Origin: Clostridia bacterium
Lineage (GTDB): Bacteria > Bacillota > Clostridia > UBA1381
NCBI GenBank assembly: GCA_026418715.1
Contig: JAOAAV010000090.1
Span: forward strand, 1-64,000
Direction: 5' to 3'
DNA: 64,000 nucleotides
Made by a program: the position numbers and the translations under genes. This document shows, piece after piece, positions 38,701-50,100 of the stretch (position 1 is its first letter; every line of letters starts with the position of its first letter). The notes below the pieces were generated by a model that had not been told where the DNA came from, searched no databases, and was given only the letters and a program-made list of their open reading frames with translations.

Positions 38701-39240
38701 ATCTAAAATGCCGCCGCGCACGGAAAACTGCCCTTTCCCCTCTACCATATCCTCACGGGTGTAACCTAAGATAACGAGATTTTTTTCAAGCTCTAAAAGA
38801 GAAAAACGCTTTCCAAGTTCAATCGTAAATGAATATTTTAAATAACCTTCTTTTTCTGCGGTGTATCCAAGCACAGCCTCAAGGGAGGTTACCACTATGT
38901 GCTTTTTATTTTCATTGCACAGCTTGTAAAGCACATTTAATCTGTCATATTCATTTTGATGGCCTGCCGTTTCTATATCGTAAAAAATATATTCCTTAGA
39001 CGGAAAATACAGAGCGCAATCCGTATAAAACTGCAAGTCATGGAAAAGATTTTTTGCCTCCATGTCGCTGTAGGCAATCACAAGCGAAGAATAACCGCTA
39101 TCCTCGGCAAGTGCGTAAATCAATCCGCTTTGAGCAGATTCCACAACTCCGGAAATGCCGACAGGAACTTTTTTTTCCCTAACTGCCGAAAGAGCTTTGA
39201 CATATTCGCCGTATTCTCTTAATATATTTCCAAAAAACAT
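35764..39240 (-). CDS. mfd: Transcription-repair coupling factor Mfd
   Basis: The protein has 1158 residues, the family length. It has a UvrB-homology N-terminal module (about 1-300) and a RNA-polymerase-interacting domain with [20 protein letters not shown] near 495. The RecG-like translocase has Walker A [21 protein letters not shown] near 635 and [36 protein letters not shown] is helicase motif VI. The C-terminal TRCF domain follows (about 1000-1100). It removes stalled RNA polymerase at lesions and recruits UvrA. It follows pth by seven bases, the common Firmicute order. Confidence 0.98.
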   Translation of the reverse strand: [1158 protein letters not shown]

Positions 39241-39247
39241 ATTTTTC

Positions 39248-39814
39248 TCACTTTCCGTTAAACCTATTCATTGCTATGCTCATACCAGAGCGAATGATCT
39301 CTTCCGCCGCCTGCAAAGCACGACGAATTGCTTCCTCCATAACAGGAATTTCTTCCTTTGTGAATTTGCCGAGAACAAAATCCGCCAAATTATAGTCTTT
39401 ATGCAAAGGAGAACCGATTCCAATTTTGATGCGTGGAAAACCGTCGCTCTTTAGCTGGTATATGATTGACTTGATGCCATTATGCCCGCCATCAGAGCCT
39501 TTAGCACGCAAACGGAGCCTTCCTGCTTCAAGTGAAACATCATCATAAATAACAATCACATTCTCTGGCTGAATTTTGTAAAAGGCGCAAAATTCCCTTA
39601 TGCTCTCGCCGCTTAAGTTCATATAAGTCTGCGGCTTAACAAAATAAACTTTTTCCCCTGCAATACTCCCTTCGCCGTATAGAGCCTTAAACTTGAGCTT
39701 ATTTACCTTTATATTATATTGATCCGCCATATAATCTATAACTTCAAATCCGATATTATGACGTGTCATTTCGTATTCCCTGCCGGGATTTCCTAGCCCT
39801 ACAATTAAATACAT
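39248..39814 (-). CDS. pth: Peptidyl-tRNA hydrolase
   Basis: The protein has 188 residues. MYLIVGLGNPGREYEMTRHNIGFEVID holds the catalytic histidine region. FVKPQTYMNLSGESI, IVIYDDVSLEAGRLRLRAKGSDGGHNGIKSI and the C-terminal amphipathic helix complete it. It frees tRNA from peptidyl-tRNA that has dropped off the ribosome. The frame is open to 39898, but GGAGG seven bases before the ATG at 39814 and the family N-terminus fix the start. It lies between prs and mfd. Confidence 0.97.
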   Translation of the reverse strand: MYLIVGLGNPGREYEMTRHNIGFEVIDYMADQYNIKVNKLKFKALYGEGSIAGEKVYFVKPQTYMNLSGESIREFCAFYKIQPENVIVIYDDVSLEAGRLRLRAKGSDGGHNGIKSIIYQLKSDGFPRIKIGIGSPLHKDYNLADFVLGKFTKEEIPVMEEAIRRALQAAEEIIRSGMSIAMNRFNGK

Positions 39815-39894
39815 AACTTCCTCCCAAACTGTTGTAAAACCGACATAGGGAGTGTTCTCCGAACACCCCCTCTCTAAACAAAATACATATTTAC

Positions 39895-40851
39895 TCAATT
39901 AAACAGCGTACTCACCGACAAATCCTCATAGATACGCTCAATCGCCTCGCCGAATACAGGCGCCACGGATAGCACCTTAATCTTGTCTATCTTCTTTTCT
40001 TCACTGAGTGCAATCGTGTTAAGCGTTAAAAGCTCCTTTATGCAGCTTTTGCTGATTCTCTCCATAGCAGGTCCAGATAAAACGGCGTGCGTACAGCAGG
40101 CATATACCTCCTTTGCTCCCCTTTCCATAAGAGCATTGGCTCCATTTACAATAGTTCCCGCAGTGTCAATCAGGTCATCCACCATTATAACCGTTTTATC
40201 TTTAATATCTCCAATAATATTCATAACTTCGGATACATTTGCCTTCGGGCGGCGCTTATCGATAATTGCAAGCGGCAAATCAAGCTTTTGTGCAAAAAAC
40301 CTCGCACGGGTGACAGAACCCAAATCAGGCGAAACAATGACCACATCATTTCTGCCTTTGCCGAATTTCTTCATATAATATTTGCTTAGTATCGGCGAAC
40401 CAATTAAATGATCCACCGGAATATCAAAAAAACCTTGTATTTGCGGAGCGTGCAAGTCCATAGTCAAAACCCTGTCGGCACCTGCCTTAGTAATCAAATC
40501 CGCCACAAGCTTGGCCGAAATTGGGTCTCTCGGCTTTGATTTTCTGTCCTGACGCGCATATCCGAAATATGGGATAACCGCCGTTATCCTCCCTGCCGAT
40601 GCCCTTTTCATAGCATCAATCATAATCAAAAGCTCCATTAAATTTTCATTTACGGGATAAGACGTCGACTGCACTATGAATACGTCCGAGCCTCTTACAG
40701 TTTCGTAAATATTAACGGAAATTTCTCCGTCACTAAACATCGACACATTCGCCTTGCCCATAGGAAGCGCAAGCTTTTGTGCGATTTCCTCCGCCAACTG
40801 CGGATTTGAATTCGCAGAGAAAATTTTGATATTTTTACCGTGGTTCGTCAT
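39895..40851 (-). CDS. prs: Ribose-phosphate pyrophosphokinase (PRPP synthetase)
   Basis: The protein has 318 residues. It has [45 protein letters not shown] and [18 protein letters not shown]. The PRPP-binding loop is [21 protein letters not shown]. It makes PRPP for nucleotide, histidine and tryptophan synthesis, and so feeds the purine genes at 52-58 kb. The start overlaps the glmU stop (ATGA). Confidence 0.97.
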   Translation of the reverse strand: MTNHGKNIKIFSANSNPQLAEEIAQKLALPMGKANVSMFSDGEISVNIYETVRGSDVFIVQSTSYPVNENLMELLIMIDAMKRASAGRITAVIPYFGYARQDRKSKPRDPISAKLVADLITKAGADRVLTMDLHAPQIQGFFDIPVDHLIGSPILSKYYMKKFGKGRNDVVIVSPDLGSVTRARFFAQKLDLPLAIIDKRRPKANVSEVMNIIGDIKDKTVIMVDDLIDTAGTIVNGANALMERGAKEVYACCTHAVLSGPAMERISKSCIKELLTLNTIALSEEKKIDKIKVLSVAPVFGEAIERIYEDLSVSTLFN

Positions 40852-42221
40852 TTATTTCCTCCTCTTTTATCCTTCCAATCTGTTTTTATAACCTGCTTGC
40901 TTCTTGCTATTGCCAGCGAATTTTCAGGAACTTCGTCCGTAATCGTGGAACCTGCCGCAATATACGCATTCTTATGCACAATGACTGGCGATATCAAATT
41001 GGTATTGCAACCTATAAACGCATTGTCGCCTATTACCGTTGTATATTTGTTTTTCCCGTCATAATTCACCGTCACCGTTCCACATCCAAAATTTACACCT
41101 TTGCCCACAATTGCATCGCCGACATAGGTAAGATGTGAAATCTTTGTCCCATCACCCACCGTCGTATTCTTTATTTCAACAAAATCACCTATCTTTACAT
41201 CTTTGCCGATAACACTCTTAGGTCTTAAATATGCAAAAGGCCCTACATGCGTTCCTTCCCCGACCTTGCTGTCAATTATCACGGATGCTACAATTTCCGC
41301 TACGTCATATATAACGGAATTTGTGATTTGAGAGTTTGCACCGATGTGCACATTTTTTCCTATCTTTGTATTGCCCCTTATGATAACGTTTTGCTCAATA
41401 ACCGTATCCTGCCCTATTTCTACCTCAGCTTCTATGCAAACGGTTTCCGGCTTGATCATCGTCACCCCGTTTGCCATATGTCTTTCATTTATGCGCCTTT
41501 GCATGATCGCCTCTGCTTGAGCAAGCTGAATACGGTCATTTATGCCACGTATTTCATCATTATCATCAATGCTGTATGCACCCACACGCTCCCCATGCTT
41601 TATAAGAATTTCCAATGTATCGGTAAGATAATACTCTCCCTGCGCATTATTGGGGCTTAGCTTTTCAAGAGCGAACAACAAATTCTCAACGCAGAATATG
41701 TACATCCCTGAATTCACTTCCCGAATATCGAGCTCGTCTTCATCTGCGTCCTTCTCTTCTACAATTTTAGTAACATCCCCCGCTGAATTTCTCACAATCC
41801 TTCCGTATCCGGTACTGTCGTCCAAAACAGCGGTAATAACCGTTGCCGCATTGCCAAATTCCTCATGGTATGCGATTGCATTTTGAATTGTCGTTTCGGT
41901 AACAAGCGGCGTATCTCCGTTTAATACTAAAACATAGCCAGACGTCTTTTTTATAAAAGCATCAGCCTGCATTACGGCATGACCTGTCCCTAATTGCTCC
42001 GTCTGGACTGCAAACTCCGTTTTCCCTTCAAGGCTTTCTTTAACCATTTCACCCTTATGACCGATTACCGTCACAACTTCTCTTGCTCCCGCCTTCTTTG
42101 CCGCCTCAATTACCCATTGGCAAAGCGGCCTTCCGCAAACCCTATGCAGCACCTTAGGTAAATCCGATTTCATCCTTTTACCCATGCCTGCCGCTAAAAT
42201 TATACCGATAAAGTCTCGCAT
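40848..42221 (-). CDS. glmU: Bifunctional N-acetylglucosamine-1-phosphate uridyltransferase/glucosamine-1-phosphate acetyltransferase
   Basis: The protein has 457 residues. The uridyltransferase domain starts [28 protein letters not shown] and has [11 protein letters not shown] and LNGDTPLV. The C-terminal left-handed beta-helix (about 250-457) shows hexapeptide repeats such as [26 protein letters not shown]. It also has the acetyltransferase active-site region GFLR-like YLRPKSVIG and [14 protein letters not shown]. It makes UDP-GlcNAc for peptidoglycan and surface glycans. The start at 42221 was preferred to the ATG at 42227 because GGAAGGA lies at a better distance. It heads glmU-prs-pth-mfd. 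Confidence 0.97.
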   Translation of the reverse strand: MRDFIGIILAAGMGKRMKSDLPKVLHRVCGRPLCQWVIEAAKKAGAREVVTVIGHKGEMVKESLEGKTEFAVQTEQLGTGHAVMQADAFIKKTSGYVLVLNGDTPLVTETTIQNAIAYHEEFGNAATVITAVLDDSTGYGRIVRNSAGDVTKIVEEKDADEDELDIREVNSGMYIFCVENLLFALEKLSPNNAQGEYYLTDTLEILIKHGERVGAYSIDDNDEIRGINDRIQLAQAEAIMQRRINERHMANGVTMIKPETVCIEAEVEIGQDTVIEQNVIIRGNTKIGKNVHIGANSQITNSVIYDVAEIVASVIIDSKVGEGTHVGPFAYLRPKSVIGKDVKIGDFVEIKNTTVGDGTKISHLTYVGDAIVGKGVNFGCGTVTVNYDGKNKYTTVIGDNAFIGCNTNLISPVIVHKNAYIAAGSTITDEVPENSLAIARSKQVIKTDWKDKRGGNK

Positions 42222-42411
42222 ACCCATTCCTTCCTTCCAGTCAAAATATAATCAAACTGCCGCAACAATCCTAATAAATCTCTTTAATAAAACTAAAAAG
42301 CAAATCTTTTCTTTAAAAAACGCACCCGATTTTCAAATTCTAATTCAGTTTTAGATTTTTGAATTATTCGTAGATTCTCTAAAAATATGCCGAAGATTCT
42401 TTTCCGTGATA

Positions 42412-42440
42412 TATATAACATAAAAATATGCCCCCGTCAA
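42412..42440 (-). promoter_or_regulatory. Sigma-A promoter of glmU-prs-pth-mfd
   Basis: TTGACG (42440-42435), a 17-base spacer and TATATA (42417-42412) lie on the minus strand. The predicted leader before glmU is about 180 bases, longer than at other genes in the window. Confidence 0.65.
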
Positions 42441-42472
42441 GCAAAATCGCAACTTCTCCAACGTATTTGTGC

Positions 42473-42501
42473 TTGGGTATTTCTTAACCCATTGGTATAA
42501 C
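42473..42501 (+). promoter_or_regulatory. Possible promoter of the M14 peptidase gene
   Basis: TTGGGT (42473-42478), a 17-base spacer and TATAAC (42496-42501) lie about 55 bases before the ATG. A perfect TATAAT at 42508-42513 is an alternative -10 box but lacks a good -35 partner. Confidence 0.4.
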
Positions 42502-42556
42502 ACAAAATATAATCTCATAAATATGTTACAAATCTTTATATTACGGGAGTTATTTT

Positions 42557-43489
42557 ATGGAAAACGAAAACATTATTCCTATTCATGTTCCTTTTACATA
42601 CAAAATTCTTGAACTTACCCTCGATAGGCTTAAAATGAGATATCCTTTTCTGCAAATAGACAGCATAGGAAAAAGCATCATGAAAAAACACATATATTGC
42701 ATCCGCATAGGAAAAGGAAAAAAGGAACTTTTTTATAATGCGGCGCATCATGCAAATGAGTGGATAACCACGCCGCTTCTCCTTAAATTTCTTGAAGATT
42801 ACGCAAAAGCATACTCCCAAAATGGGGACATAAACCTATTTCCCGCATCCAAACTATACGAAAGTACGTCCCTTTACATAGTCCCTCTTGTAAATCCAGA
42901 CGGCGTTGACCTTGTAAACGGTGCAATTTCAAAAAACAGCAAATACTATAAGCAGGCTTATCAAATAGCCCAAAACTATAGAGATATTCCATTTCCCGAC
43001 GGCTGGAAAGCAAATATAACGGGAACAGACTTAAATCTAAACTATCCCGCCGGTTGGGAAAACGCAAAAATCATTAAATTTTCCCAAGGCTTCACAAGCC
43101 CCGCTCCAAGAGATTACACAGGCCCCGCTCCTCTCTCAGAACCTGAGAGTCAAGCTGTTTATAATTTAACAAAAGACCACAACTTCAAGCTTATTCTTGC
43201 ATATCATACGCAAGGAAATACAATATATTGGAAATATCTCGACTATATGCCCGAAAAATCCTACGAAATAGCGCAAAATCTCGGCAAAGCAAGCGGATAT
43301 GCAATAGAAGAAACTCCCATAACTTCAGGATACGCAGGATACAAAGATTGGTTTATCCAAACCTATAACCGACCCGGATACACCATAGAGGCAGGTATGG
43401 GCGAAAATCCGCTCTCTCTTAGCAAATTTAGCAAAATATATGAGGATAACATCAAAATTCTAACGACGGCAATGCTGCCCCCGATATAA
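42557..43489 (+). CDS. M14-family zinc carboxypeptidase, gamma-D-glutamyl-diamino-acid-peptidase-like
   Basis: The protein has 310 residues. The zinc motif H-x-x-E is in YNAAHHANEWITTPLLL (H65 and E68). The substrate-binding segment is TGTDLNLNYPAGWENAK, and the third zinc histidine is in LILAYHTQGNTIYW. The catalytic glutamate is likely in GYTIEAGMGENPLS. This order fits the M14C group (ENP1/MpaA-like) that cleaves muropeptide stems. The D-L-N-x-N-Y motif has leucine where many relatives have arginine. There is no signal peptide, so it probably works inside the cell on recycled wall peptides or in the spore. It has GGGAG before the ATG. Confidence 0.85.
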   Translation: MENENIIPIHVPFTYKILELTLDRLKMRYPFLQIDSIGKSIMKKHIYCIRIGKGKKELFYNAAHHANEWITTPLLLKFLEDYAKAYSQNGDINLFPASKLYESTSLYIVPLVNPDGVDLVNGAISKNSKYYKQAYQIAQNYRDIPFPDGWKANITGTDLNLNYPAGWENAKIIKFSQGFTSPAPRDYTGPAPLSEPESQAVYNLTKDHNFKLILAYHTQGNTIYWKYLDYMPEKSYEIAQNLGKASGYAIEETPITSGYAGYKDWFIQTYNRPGYTIEAGMGENPLSLSKFSKIYEDNIKILTTAMLPPI

Positions 43490-43513
43490 ATGCATCTTAT
43501 CGGAGGCATAACC

Positions 43514-44047
43514 TCAACCTAATATATTTTTTGCTTTTAAAATCGCAATTGCGGTTTTTGCGTCCTTGATTTTATTTTCCATTACCATATCAAAAAGAGT
43601 ATCAAGCGGAATTGTGCAAACCTCTAAAAATTCATCTTCATCCAGCTTTTGCTTTGACGGATAAAGCTCCGTGGCAAGATATAAATTAATTTTTTCATTA
43701 CAAAATCCCGGTGTCGGATAGTATTCTCCAAGATGAATATATTTGTTAGCACAAAAGCCCGTTTCCTCCTCCAATTCACGGACGCCGCACTCAAAAGGGT
43801 CCTCACCCCAAGCAAGCTTTCCCGCAGGAACCTCAAGTATCATTTCGTTAAACGGCTTTCTAAACTGTGAAACCATTAAAACCTCTTTCTTTTCGTTTAT
43901 GGGAATGATTCCTACTCCTCCCGGATGTTCCACCAATTCCCTTGTAGCCTTTTTCCCGTTTGAAAGTTCCACCGTATCCACTTTCACATTTATAATCTGA
44001 CCTTTGAATATCTGCTTCGTTTCCACCGTTTTTTCATCGAAATTCAT
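43514..44047 (-). CDS. NUDIX hydrolase, ADP-ribose pyrophosphatase-like
   Basis: The protein has 177 residues. The complete Nudix box GKLAWGEDPFECGVRELEEETGF fits G-x5-E-x7-R-E-U-x-E-E-x-G-U. The upstream LVEHPGGVGIIPINEKKEVLMVSQFRKPFNEMILEVPAG and downstream YYPTPGFCNEKINLYLA are typical of the ADP-ribose pyrophosphatase (NudF) group. It would split ADP-ribose or other nucleoside diphosphate sugars. The ATG at 44047 has AAAGGGGA upstream; the ATG at 44083 has no such site. It lies downstream of the giant glucan synthase gene and converges on the M14 gene with no visible terminator. Confidence 0.9.
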   Translation of the reverse strand: MNFDEKTVETKQIFKGQIINVKVDTVELSNGKKATRELVEHPGGVGIIPINEKKEVLMVSQFRKPFNEMILEVPAGKLAWGEDPFECGVRELEEETGFCANKYIHLGEYYPTPGFCNEKINLYLATELYPSKQKLDEDEFLEVCTIPLDTLFDMVMENKIKDAKTAIAILKAKNILG

Positions 44048-44118
44048 AGTTTGATTCCCCTTTGTTGTATTGTATAATTTCATTATACATCCAACCGGTT
44101 ATTCATACAAGAAAAATT

Positions 44119-47100
44119 TCACATTACAATTCTTACCCGATGGATCTTAGAATCATCAATAAGGGCAATCGTATTTCCTTCAATACAAACACCGTCTATC
44201 TCTATCAATGACACGCCTGTTTCCTTCTGCTTGGGATTTTCGTATTTTAGTATATACTCACCGTCCTTATATTTGTATTTTACAGTAAAATCTTTCCACG
44301 AAGATGGAACACAAGGATTAATTATCAATTTTTCACCTCTCTTTTTTATGCCGAAAATCTCCTCTACCGCAGCCTTATAAAACCAGCCTGCCGCCCCTGT
44401 ATACCACGTCCATCCCCCTCTGCCCATTTGGTTGACGTTTGAATATACATCCGCAGCAATTGCATACGGTTCAACCTTGTATCTCATTGCCTCAGTATCC
44501 GTTCGAGCATGATTTATTGGATTTAGCATGGAAAAATATTTGTGAGTCTTATCTCCCATGCCAAGTCTTGCAAATGCCATAACCAGCCATATGGCTGCAT
44601 GGGTGTACTGTCCGCCGTTTTCACGGATTCCCGAAAGATAAGATTTGATATATCCGGGAGATAAATTGCTTTTATCAAATGCAGGAGTCAACAGCTTTAT
44701 AATTGAGTCCTCCTCGCATATCAGATAATCCTGTACCGCCTCAATTGCTTTTATCGTTTTTTGTGAGTCCCCTATGCCTGACAGTATGCTCCAGCTTTGT
44801 GAAATGGAATCAATTCTGCATTCCGTGTTTTCCACAGAGCCAAGCGGTGTTCCATCATCGAAAAATGCGCGAAGATACCAGCCTCCGTCCCATGCCTTTG
44901 TATTAAGGCTTTCCGAAAGGCTTTCCAAAAGCTCTCTATATTTTTCCGCACGTTCAAAATCCCCACGCTTTTCACATATGGGGTAAAATTTTTTCAATAT
45001 GTCACACAAAAACCACGACAACCATACACTTTCTCCCCTTCCCTTGTTTCCCACTGTATTCATTCCATCATTCCAGTCACCGCTGCCCATCAGCGCCAAG
45101 CCGTGACTTCCTATCAACGCCGATTTATCTATCGCGCGGGCGCAATGCAAATAAATATTTTCTAAAATCCCCGATTTTTCAGGAATGAAATATTTCTCGT
45201 CCGTATTTTCATCAAGCAAACACCCTTTTATATATTCTGCCTGCTCGTCCAATATGGACTCGTCCTCAGTCACCAATATATACTCGCATACGACATATGC
45301 AAGCCACAACAAATCATCCGAAAATTTTGTGCGTATCCCTTTGTCACAACCCGAATTGTCACTTGATTTATGCCACCAATGCTGAACATCTCCTTCAATA
45401 AATTGATGCCTTGCATGGTCAATAATTCTCTCTCTGGTAATTTGGGGAATATGATAAAGGGCCGCCATTGAGTCTTGAAGCTGATCACGAAAGCCATAGG
45501 CTCCTCCTGACTGGTAAAATGCACTCCTTGCAAACAAACGGCAAGCAATGGTCTGATACAAAAGCCGTCCATTTACCATGTAATCAAGAGATGGATCTGG
45601 AGTTTGAACCTGTATTGAACATACCGTATTTCTCCAGTACCTTTTCACTTCCTCAAGCGCCGCCTCCGCCTGCTTTACCGAGGCATACTTTTGCACAATC
45701 TCAGACACTTCACTGTCCTCTCCGAATAAATAAACCAACTTTTTTATCTTATAAGGTTCGACAATAAATTCATTCTTGACCGCCGCACACATATCATAAC
45801 CGGTTCCCGTTTTACCAGACAACTTGTTTTTATATAAGGCATAAGGGACACCGAATTTGTTGCTTCTGAATTCCGTGTTATCAGTTGTGAATTCGCAAAT
45901 CCCCTCTGATGACGTCAAAAAACCTTTTTGGTTTGGAAATTCGCTATTATACAGATTTTCAAAAGTTAAAACTCCGTCATATCCCGTTTTGATATAACGT
46001 GAATACTCACTGCTTGCACCCATAACAGGCTTTAAATAGTAACAGGCAGACAAATTTCTCTTTTTGTCCGTCATATTTTTGACTGTCAGCAAAATAATTT
46101 TTACATTATCCGAAACAGGTACAAAAATTGTCTGTTCCGCCGATATTCCGTTTGAGGCATGAGTATATGAAGTATATCCAAAACCGTGCCTTATTACATA
46201 TTCTCCGTTGTCACCCAGCGGTCTTGACGTAACCGTCCAAACATATCCGCAATCATTGTCACGCAAATATAAAACCTCGGATGGCTTGTCGGCAACTGGG
46301 TCGTTCGACCAAAGCGTAAGCTTGTTTTCTCTGCTGTTTTGATGCCACGTATACCCACCTCCTGACTCTGACGCCAAACACCCAAAGCTTGGATTTGCTA
46401 TAACATTAATCCACGGAAGAGGTGTGGTATCATTGTTTTTCAGGCGTATTACATATTCATCACCTTCAAAGCCGCCAAAGCCATTGAAAAAGTTCATATT
46501 TCCCAAACAAACATCCACAACTGGATATTCTTCTCCCATGGTATTGGGAACATCCGGCAAAACCTCCTCAGGCTCCGTTTCAACAAAAGATTCGGACAAG
46601 GTTTTGTACTTTGCATAAAGCACCACTCTTGCCACCTTTATAAGAAGCCTATGCTCTTCCTCCTTAATGTTCTGTCTTGCGATAATAAACACTCCGCCAA
46701 AAGCTCCAACAAGCTCACGTGCATGACTTGCAGCCACCTCTTCCTGCACTCTCTTAAACAGCGGATTTGTATAGCTTGCATTTTCCATGCACAAAATCAC
46801 CAAATCAAACCTATATCCCTTAATACGGTAATACTCGTGACATTTGAGCATTCTTTTGAGCGTATCAATATCCTCAATTCTTTCAATTTCAAACAGGACA
46901 ACGGGCATATCCCCAGATATCCCCATGGACCATAAACCGCTTTGTCCCAATTTATTATCTAAATATTTCTCTGAAATACTTTCTTTTGTGCCACTTGTAT
47001 AAAGCAAATGAGGCAAAATGGACAATAAATCTTCTTCTTCGCCATTGCTTAAACTCAAATACTTTTGCTCAATATATGCACGTCTTGCGGAATTTTCAAA

Positions 47101-50100
47101 CACCGCCTCCGTATTTGTCAATGATGAGTATTTTGAGCAAATGGATAAAAGCTCATCCGTATTTTGCGAAAAGGCTGTGATAAAGTAAACACTTATGCTT
47201 TTGCCGGAAGGAACCCTTACCTTGACCCGCATTGAAAAAATAGGATCGACTACCGCTCCGGTGGTGTTCGACAGAATATGTTTTTCCGATAATGCCTGCG
47301 GGTTTTGAGTGTTTCTGTTTCTCCCTAAAAATTTCAGTCTGTCTGTCTCATACTCAGCTATCGGCAGTGAATTATCAGTAACCGACATATGCATGGCAAG
47401 ATTTTCTATTCCGCCTTCTTCCCTGGGACGTCTGCACGCAATCAAAGCATTGTATTTTTCATTATATTCCGTCCTTACAAACAGTTTGCTAAAAGCAGGA
47501 TGCGCCTCATATGATTTCTCCTTGTCAAGCACTATCTCCTGATAACTTGTCAGTTCAAAGTTCTTTTCCATATTTTGAAAATTGCTTACGGTTATTCTTC
47601 TTATTTCAGCATTGTCATCGGGAGCGACGCAGACCGTTGTCGTAATCTTAACATCCTCTGCCTTATTTTCAAACTCGGCTCTGTCATATTCAAATATCGC
47701 CCTGTACTCGCCGCCATTATTATATCCGCTGTGATACCATATATTTTTATCAACATCCCGAATATAGACAATGCTTGCATAATCCTGCGGCTCACTTCCT
47801 CGTCTTGTTACATCGATTAATCCGCAGCTTGCAAAGCTTGCACCAAGTGCGTTTAAAACAACACTGTAACTTCCGTTTGATATAATATGCGCTTTTGGCA
47901 GGAGCACATTTGGCCTTTCAACAATTCTTCTGCAACTGTAAAATTGGGATTTTGTCTGTTTCTCCAATACGTCCCTTATAACAGGTGTCCTGCGCAGACG
48001 CACCTTCTGCGGCAGGCGTTCCTCAAGCAAGTATTCAGCCGCCTTTACCATCGGGCTTTGATGAAAACGTCCTTGCATAACATAGTCATTTACCGCATTG
48101 TCAAGCGCCAAAAGACTCATTCCCATATGATGCACCATATAACTTTTCACAATCGCATACAGTTCATCCTGCTTCAGGCGTTTAGGAGTAAAATCCACCG
48201 CTTCATACAGGCCATAATCTCCTCCAGCGCCGAGTCTTTCAAGTCTTTTTATATTTTGAGCAGCCTCACGGGGCTTAATCATTGCCGCCATAATGGAAGA
48301 ATAAGGCGATATTATCATATCCTTTTCAAGGCCACGTTTTAGTGCCAGTTGAGGAATACCTGTCGCTTTATATTGATAGTTCATATTCATATCAAAGGCA
48401 AAAAAACCCGATTCCGATATACCCCACGGAATATTTTTCTCTTTAACATACTCCATATGGCTTTTTACAACACTCTGATAAGTTTTGTAAAGCAGGCTGT
48501 TCGTTGGACTTTTCATAATAAGCGCAGGCATAAGATATTCAAACATTGTTCCTGTCCACGAAACCAAAGCCATATTTTTTTTATACGAAACCAAATTTCT
48601 CGCCGTTTTAAACCAATGCCTGCAGTCAATATCTCCTTTTGCAATTGCAACAAAACTTGTCTGTCTTGCTTCAGAGGCAAACAAGTCATAATATCCTTTT
48701 GTAAGATGTCCTGACAACACATCAAAACCGATGGAGAATAATTTTCGTTTATCATCATAAAGCAAAGAAAAATCTGTCGAATGAATAATGTGATCTATCC
48801 TTTGTATTATCTTGTCTATACGGGAAATAATCACATCTTTATCCGCATCAACTTCTTTTAAAACGGACAGCAGAAAATGCTTTGTCTTTCTGTGCCATAT
48901 ATTGCAAACATCGAATTTTTGGCCTAAAACTTTGTTGATTGTTTCTATCCACTTTTCTTTTTTCTGTTCTCCGAACAATTCATCGGCAGAAAAAGTATCA
49001 ATATTTCCAAGTGCTGCTGTGTCTAAAATGCCTCTTGCAATCCTATCTCCAATCAACGGTTCATTTTTTAAATTAAGAAGTCCCTCCTTCAACGTCATCA
49101 TATACCCTATATAATTCCCATTGTCCACCGTGGACACATACTCCGGCGGCATGACCGAAAGCGTTTTTGTATTGTACCAATTGTACAAATGCCCATTCCA
49201 CTTTGGCAATTTATCAATGCTGTCTAATGTCTTTTCAATTTTTGATAGCATATCACTCATTGTTATATACCCGAAATCCCAAGCGGCAAGATATGCAATC
49301 ATTAAAACTCCGATATTGGTGGGAGATGTTCTGTGTGCTATGCCGTTCGGCGGTTCTATCTGCACATTATCAGGTGGAAGATAATTTTCGCTCTCTCCCG
49401 CAAAATCCTCATAATACGCCCATATTTTCCGCGATAACAGCCTTAAATATTGCTTTTCGCTGTCGGAAAGCTTATTTTCTCCGCCATGAATGTCTTTTGA
49501 CAGTACTTTATCGGCAAAAGGCGCAAAAAACCACAAAATGCCTAAAATTGTCGGGAAAACAGAAAATTTGCCCAATAATATCATCAGTATCCCCGCAATA
49601 AAATTTATAATCATTTGCTCATTTTTTCCCGCATTTTTCTCACTGTCCGCCGAGGTTACCCATTCGAGCATATTTTTATGAGTTACATACAATCTCCATA
49701 GAGTTCTAATTATTGCATCACACATTTTATGTGCTTGATACGGCAAAAAAGCAAGATTGAATATAAATTCATAAACGCTTCTCATCGCCCCGCATACCGC
49801 AAAACGATTAAAGCAATGCCGCCTTAGCAGCTTTCCCTGTGAAAGTTCATCCAGTACCGCATTAATTACGCTAAACCCCATGGAAACTATCCCTAAAACA
49901 AAAAGACCAATTCCGTCCGTCTTCAGCAAAAGTACGGCAGCCGCAAAAACGGCAAATGAAAAAACAGGATGAATACTTCTTCTCATGTTGTCCATTATTT
50001 TCCATTTATCTATAAGCGAAAAAGGATTTTTCTCCACGCCGTTTTGCATAGGAATTTTTCTTTTAAGCCATGGCAGAAGCTGCCAATCACCCCTTACCCA

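Larger units (their letters stand above)
42222..42556. other. Intergenic region between divergent glmU and M14 peptidase genes
   Basis: The gap of about 330 bases is AT-rich and holds the two promoters listed here plus a glmU leader of about 180 bases. The leader has only a weak 8-bp stem with a bulge (CTAA/TTAG core). I recognise no riboswitch, small RNA or reading frame in it. Confidence 0.6.

Noticed and set aside
39815..39898. Longer N-terminus for peptidyl-tRNA hydrolase
   Set aside because: The conserved MYLIVGLGNPG opening and GGAGG site mark the downstream ATG. The extension overlaps the prs stop.
42222..42411. Riboswitch or ribozyme in the glmU leader
   Set aside because: Only a weak bulged AT-rich stem is present. 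Nothing resembles the glmS ribozyme or another known class.
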